From Marasmius tenuissimus (lineage: Eukaryota > Basidiomycota > Agaricomycetes > Agaricales > Marasmiaceae): a stretch of DNA of 64,000 bases. The stretch covers positions 2,480,001 through 2,544,000 of the forward strand of contig JAQOTA010000050.1 in assembly GCA_029532415.1 (NCBI GenBank), written 5' to 3'. Within the stretch, counting starts at the first letter, position 1; every line of letters begins with the position of its first letter. Under the pieces are notes generated by a model, which was given only the letters and a program-made list of their open reading frames with translations, had not been told where the DNA came from and ran no database searches. The position numbers and the translations under genes were made by a program. This document shows, in pieces, positions 62,102-64,000 of this stretch.

Positions 62102-62761
62102 TCAGAAACGTCCCCTCAACACCTTCTTCTTCAACCCCGACCGAATCCTCCTCCACGCCGACTTCTTCTCCTCCACCTCCGTGTAAAGGGGCCTATCGAA
62201 CAACCAACTGTCGTCTCCGTACTCAGTCCTCCACGTAAACTCTCTCTCCGACTCTCCCATCGCGTCCCAATAGCCGAGAGACGAATCCACACCATCATCC
62301 AGCAGCAACTCCTCCTCAAACTCGACGCCCTCGAAGTGACCAGCACGAGGAGGGGCAAAGTCGAAGAAGTCGTCGTCCATGTCATAGACGATGGTGTGAA
62401 GGGCGACCATGTTCATCCGTCGAGCGATATCCGAGTCTGCGTCCTTGAAAGTGAGTCCGAGACCGGTCTTGTACTCGTCGGCGGCGGGCCACAAGCTGTC
62501 GTCCTGGTTGGCGGGGAAAGGGATCATTTCCTCGAGGACTGGGCTTGTAGGTTGAACGGTGTTGGTAAAGTCGGAGGGAAGGGTATGGGAAGGGAAATCG
62601 GAGGTGGTATAGGGGGTATAGGGGCTACTGACGACGACGAAGCCAGCGACGACGACGGCAGCGAGTGTGATGACCAAGACCAACATGTCTCGGATGGTGA
62701 CCGACGAGACACAATGGTCGAGATTGAGAGCGGCAAGAGCACAGGTAACGTAGGAAATCAT
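62102..62761 (-). CDS. Small membrane protein of unknown family, copy C
   Basis: An intronless frame of 219 residues. It starts MISYVTCALAALNLDHCVSS, with membrane span LVLVITLAAVVVAGFVVVSS, then the most shortened linker of the three (PYTTSDFPSHTLPSDFTNT). The acidic domain equals that of copy A except DDGVDSS for DDVADPS. It keeps the basic tail SGLKKKVLRGRF. Conservation of the domain beside a linker that has lost residues in multiples of three argues that the protein is made and constrained. A 272-residue open frame on the opposite strand (61949-62767) is probably a by-product. Function is unknown. Confidence 0.72.
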   Translation of the reverse strand: MISYVTCALAALNLDHCVSSVTIRDMLVLVITLAAVVVAGFVVVSSPYTPYTTSDFPSHTLPSDFTNTVQPTSPVLEEMIPFPANQDDSLWPAADEYKTGLGLTFKDADSDIARRMNMVALHTIVYDMDDDFFDFAPPRAGHFEGVEFEEELLLDDGVDSSLGYWDAMGESEREFTWRTEYGDDSWLFDRPLYTEVEEKKSAWRRIRSGLKKKVLRGRF

Positions 62762-63686
62762 CTTTGATCGCGAGTGCAGGGTGAGTGCAAAGGCAGAGAT
62801 GATGGGGGTAGGTGGTTAAGCCTGGAGGAAAGACGGGAGTTCTGAGAGGACAGGATTATAAGGGGCCATTGTTTGGCTCGGTGTGGCCTGTGTTTGGTCA
62901 AGCGTGACCAGCTGAGTTTGAACTCACATAGAGAAGCTTCTTGAGGAGGGAAGTGGAGAGAAAACACGAAGAATCGCGTTGAGAATCGAAGGAGGACATG
63001 GAGGAGGTCAAAGCGAAGTGGCGACGGAAGAATTGCCGTTGCATCATTTGATCAACTGTAATTGATTTCCTTCCCCATTTGTGGTGGTGACCCGCAGTCA
63101 CTCCATCGACGTCACCGTCACTTCGAAAGTTCTTGAAAGCTTAGTGTGCGAGTCAACTCCCACAACTTCGATTATTCTCATATCGGTGATTAATCCTGGA
63201 GATCTGCGATGTCGAACCCAACAAAACTTCCTAAATGTCGCCAGTGAGGCCGAGTTGTGAGTCACTGGTTCTGTCTCTCTTTCAGGGTAAAAACTGGTTG
63301 AACGTTCGCAAGAAAAATGTTGGCACTGAGGCTCAATTCTGATACCACAGCGGCTACACGGCTCACATATAGGATATACGGTTGATGTCCAAACGGTGAA
63401 AAGAACCCTCCACCTTTCAGTCGACTCTCCATAGTACGTAAATCTCAGGGGTGCTGTGCGGCACTCACAGGTACTTATTGAAATCCCGTTCATGCCAATT
63501 GACTGCCTTCATGAAGTAGAACAAACCTTCTGCACCCGAATGCTTTGGCTGCGCGATTCTGCTCCAACCCCCCGGTATTATGGCTTATCCGCATAACTTG
63601 GTGGTAATTTTGTAGGTGGTATTTAAGACACTCAAGATGTCGACGGTATGTGTTCCCTTAAACAAACCTCCCTCGAATCTAGCTTC
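62762..63686. promoter_or_regulatory. Divergent promoter region between copy C and ZnF2
   Basis: No gene is seen. On the copy C side, TATA-like ATTATAA (62855-62861, minus TTATAAT) and palindrome arms at 63087-63091 and 63097-63101 with the same TGCGG loop mirror copies A and B. The rest matches the ZnF1-B spacer except for the 430-bp segment that is missing here. Confidence 0.6.
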
Positions 63687-64000
63687 ATGTATTCCATTTT
63701 CTGGTAAGTCTTCAACTTAGCGTGTCTCTGCCAAGTTCATACTAATAACAGGCGCCATTCGAACAATAGGGACGACGGCCAATTCGGAAAAAGCGTTTTT
63801 GATCGACTTTCGGAGGGATACTACGGTCTGCACTATCCTAACTCATCTTCTTTGGCTCCGATTACTTGCCTGGAGGGCAGAAGCTTCTACAGGCATAACC
63901 CTACATCAGAGAATCTCACCATGAAAGGCTCCGCGTCTCAGACCCTTACTCTCGAGGGAGACGCGCAGCCTTGTCCCCGTCCGTGCTGTGATGGTGGCTT
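63687..64000 (+). CDS. C2H2 zinc-finger protein, second copy (ZnF2; 5' part)
   Basis: The start of a gene parallel to ZnF1. Exon 1 (63687-63703) encodes MYSIF plus two bases. The intron has a GTAAGT donor and an ACTAATAACAG branch/acceptor, and exon 2 (from 63752) completes Trp and reads RHSNNRDDGQFGKSVFDRLS, then NLTMKGSASQTLTLEGDAQP and CPRPCCDGG at the window edge. Codon-level similarity to ZnF1 continues throughout, including the small first exon. The fingers would lie outside the window. Confidence 0.75.

Larger units (their letters stand above)
61233..64000. repeat. Segmental duplication, arm 2 (membrane-protein copy C to ZnF2)
   Basis: An inverted counterpart of 30706-34545: copy C (-) and ZnF2 (+) diverge from a shared promoter region just as copy B and ZnF1 do. 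The match includes coding, promoter and 3' regions and continues to the window end, so its far limit is not seen. Confidence 0.75.

Overview
This window is nuclear DNA of a filamentous basidiomycete, most likely an Agaricomycete. Nearly every gene is broken by short introns of about 45-65 nt with GTRNGT-type donors and CTRAY-type branch sites. Genes are dense and lie on both strands. The gene set is fungal: ERMES subunit Mdm10, Gpi16, a CHY zinc-finger protein, a DHA2 drug transporter and a DUF1703-type AAA-like protein. All exon boundaries below were placed by eye from reading-frame continuity, splice signals and family knowledge.

Region 1 (1-28.6 kb) is conserved housekeeping DNA. In order it holds THO2 (3' part, mRNA export), an unknown SQ-rich protein, dUTPase, the p24 cargo receptor Emp24, RanBP1, mitochondrial ClpX, the splicing factor cactin, a cyclin-box-like protein, a DHA2 MFS transporter, ubiquitin E1 (UBA1), the ribosome-biogenesis AAA ATPase AFG2 and the GPI-transamidase subunit GPI16. 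AFG2 and GPI16 are head to head with only about 72 bp between their start codons.

Region 2 (28.6-34.6 kb) is an accessory island. It holds two direct copies (A and B) of an unrecognised gene for a small membrane protein, and between them a two-finger C2H2 zinc-finger gene (ZnF1). Each copy carries the same upstream palindrome, TATA-like box, coding region, long 3' region rich in ATACCC motifs, and a terminal hairpin followed at once by an intron-like sequence.

Region 3 (34.7-49.6 kb) returns to conserved genes: a CHY zinc-finger protein with a 5-nt first exon, a large Q/P- and RGG-rich protein with an apparent frameshift in a C7 run, PCH2/TRIP13, a SelW-like (Rdx) protein, a mitochondrial protein that may be PPR-type, SmG, a second RGG protein and MDM10.

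Region 4 (49.6-56.4 kb) is gene-poor and decayed. It has a scrap resembling the start of the AAA-like gene, two broken relatives of the zinc-finger gene and a 12-bp minisatellite. Region 5 (56.4-64 kb) has the mitochondrial exoribonuclease DSS1 head to head with the AAA-like gene. It then holds a third copy (C) of the membrane-protein module, inverted, with a second zinc-finger gene (ZnF2) that runs off the window. ZnF1-B and C-ZnF2 are inverted segmental duplicates of each other.

The best candidate for an undescribed system is the A/B/C module: a lineage-specific membrane-protein family with conserved regulatory architecture at both ends, physically linked to a duplicating zinc-finger regulator family.
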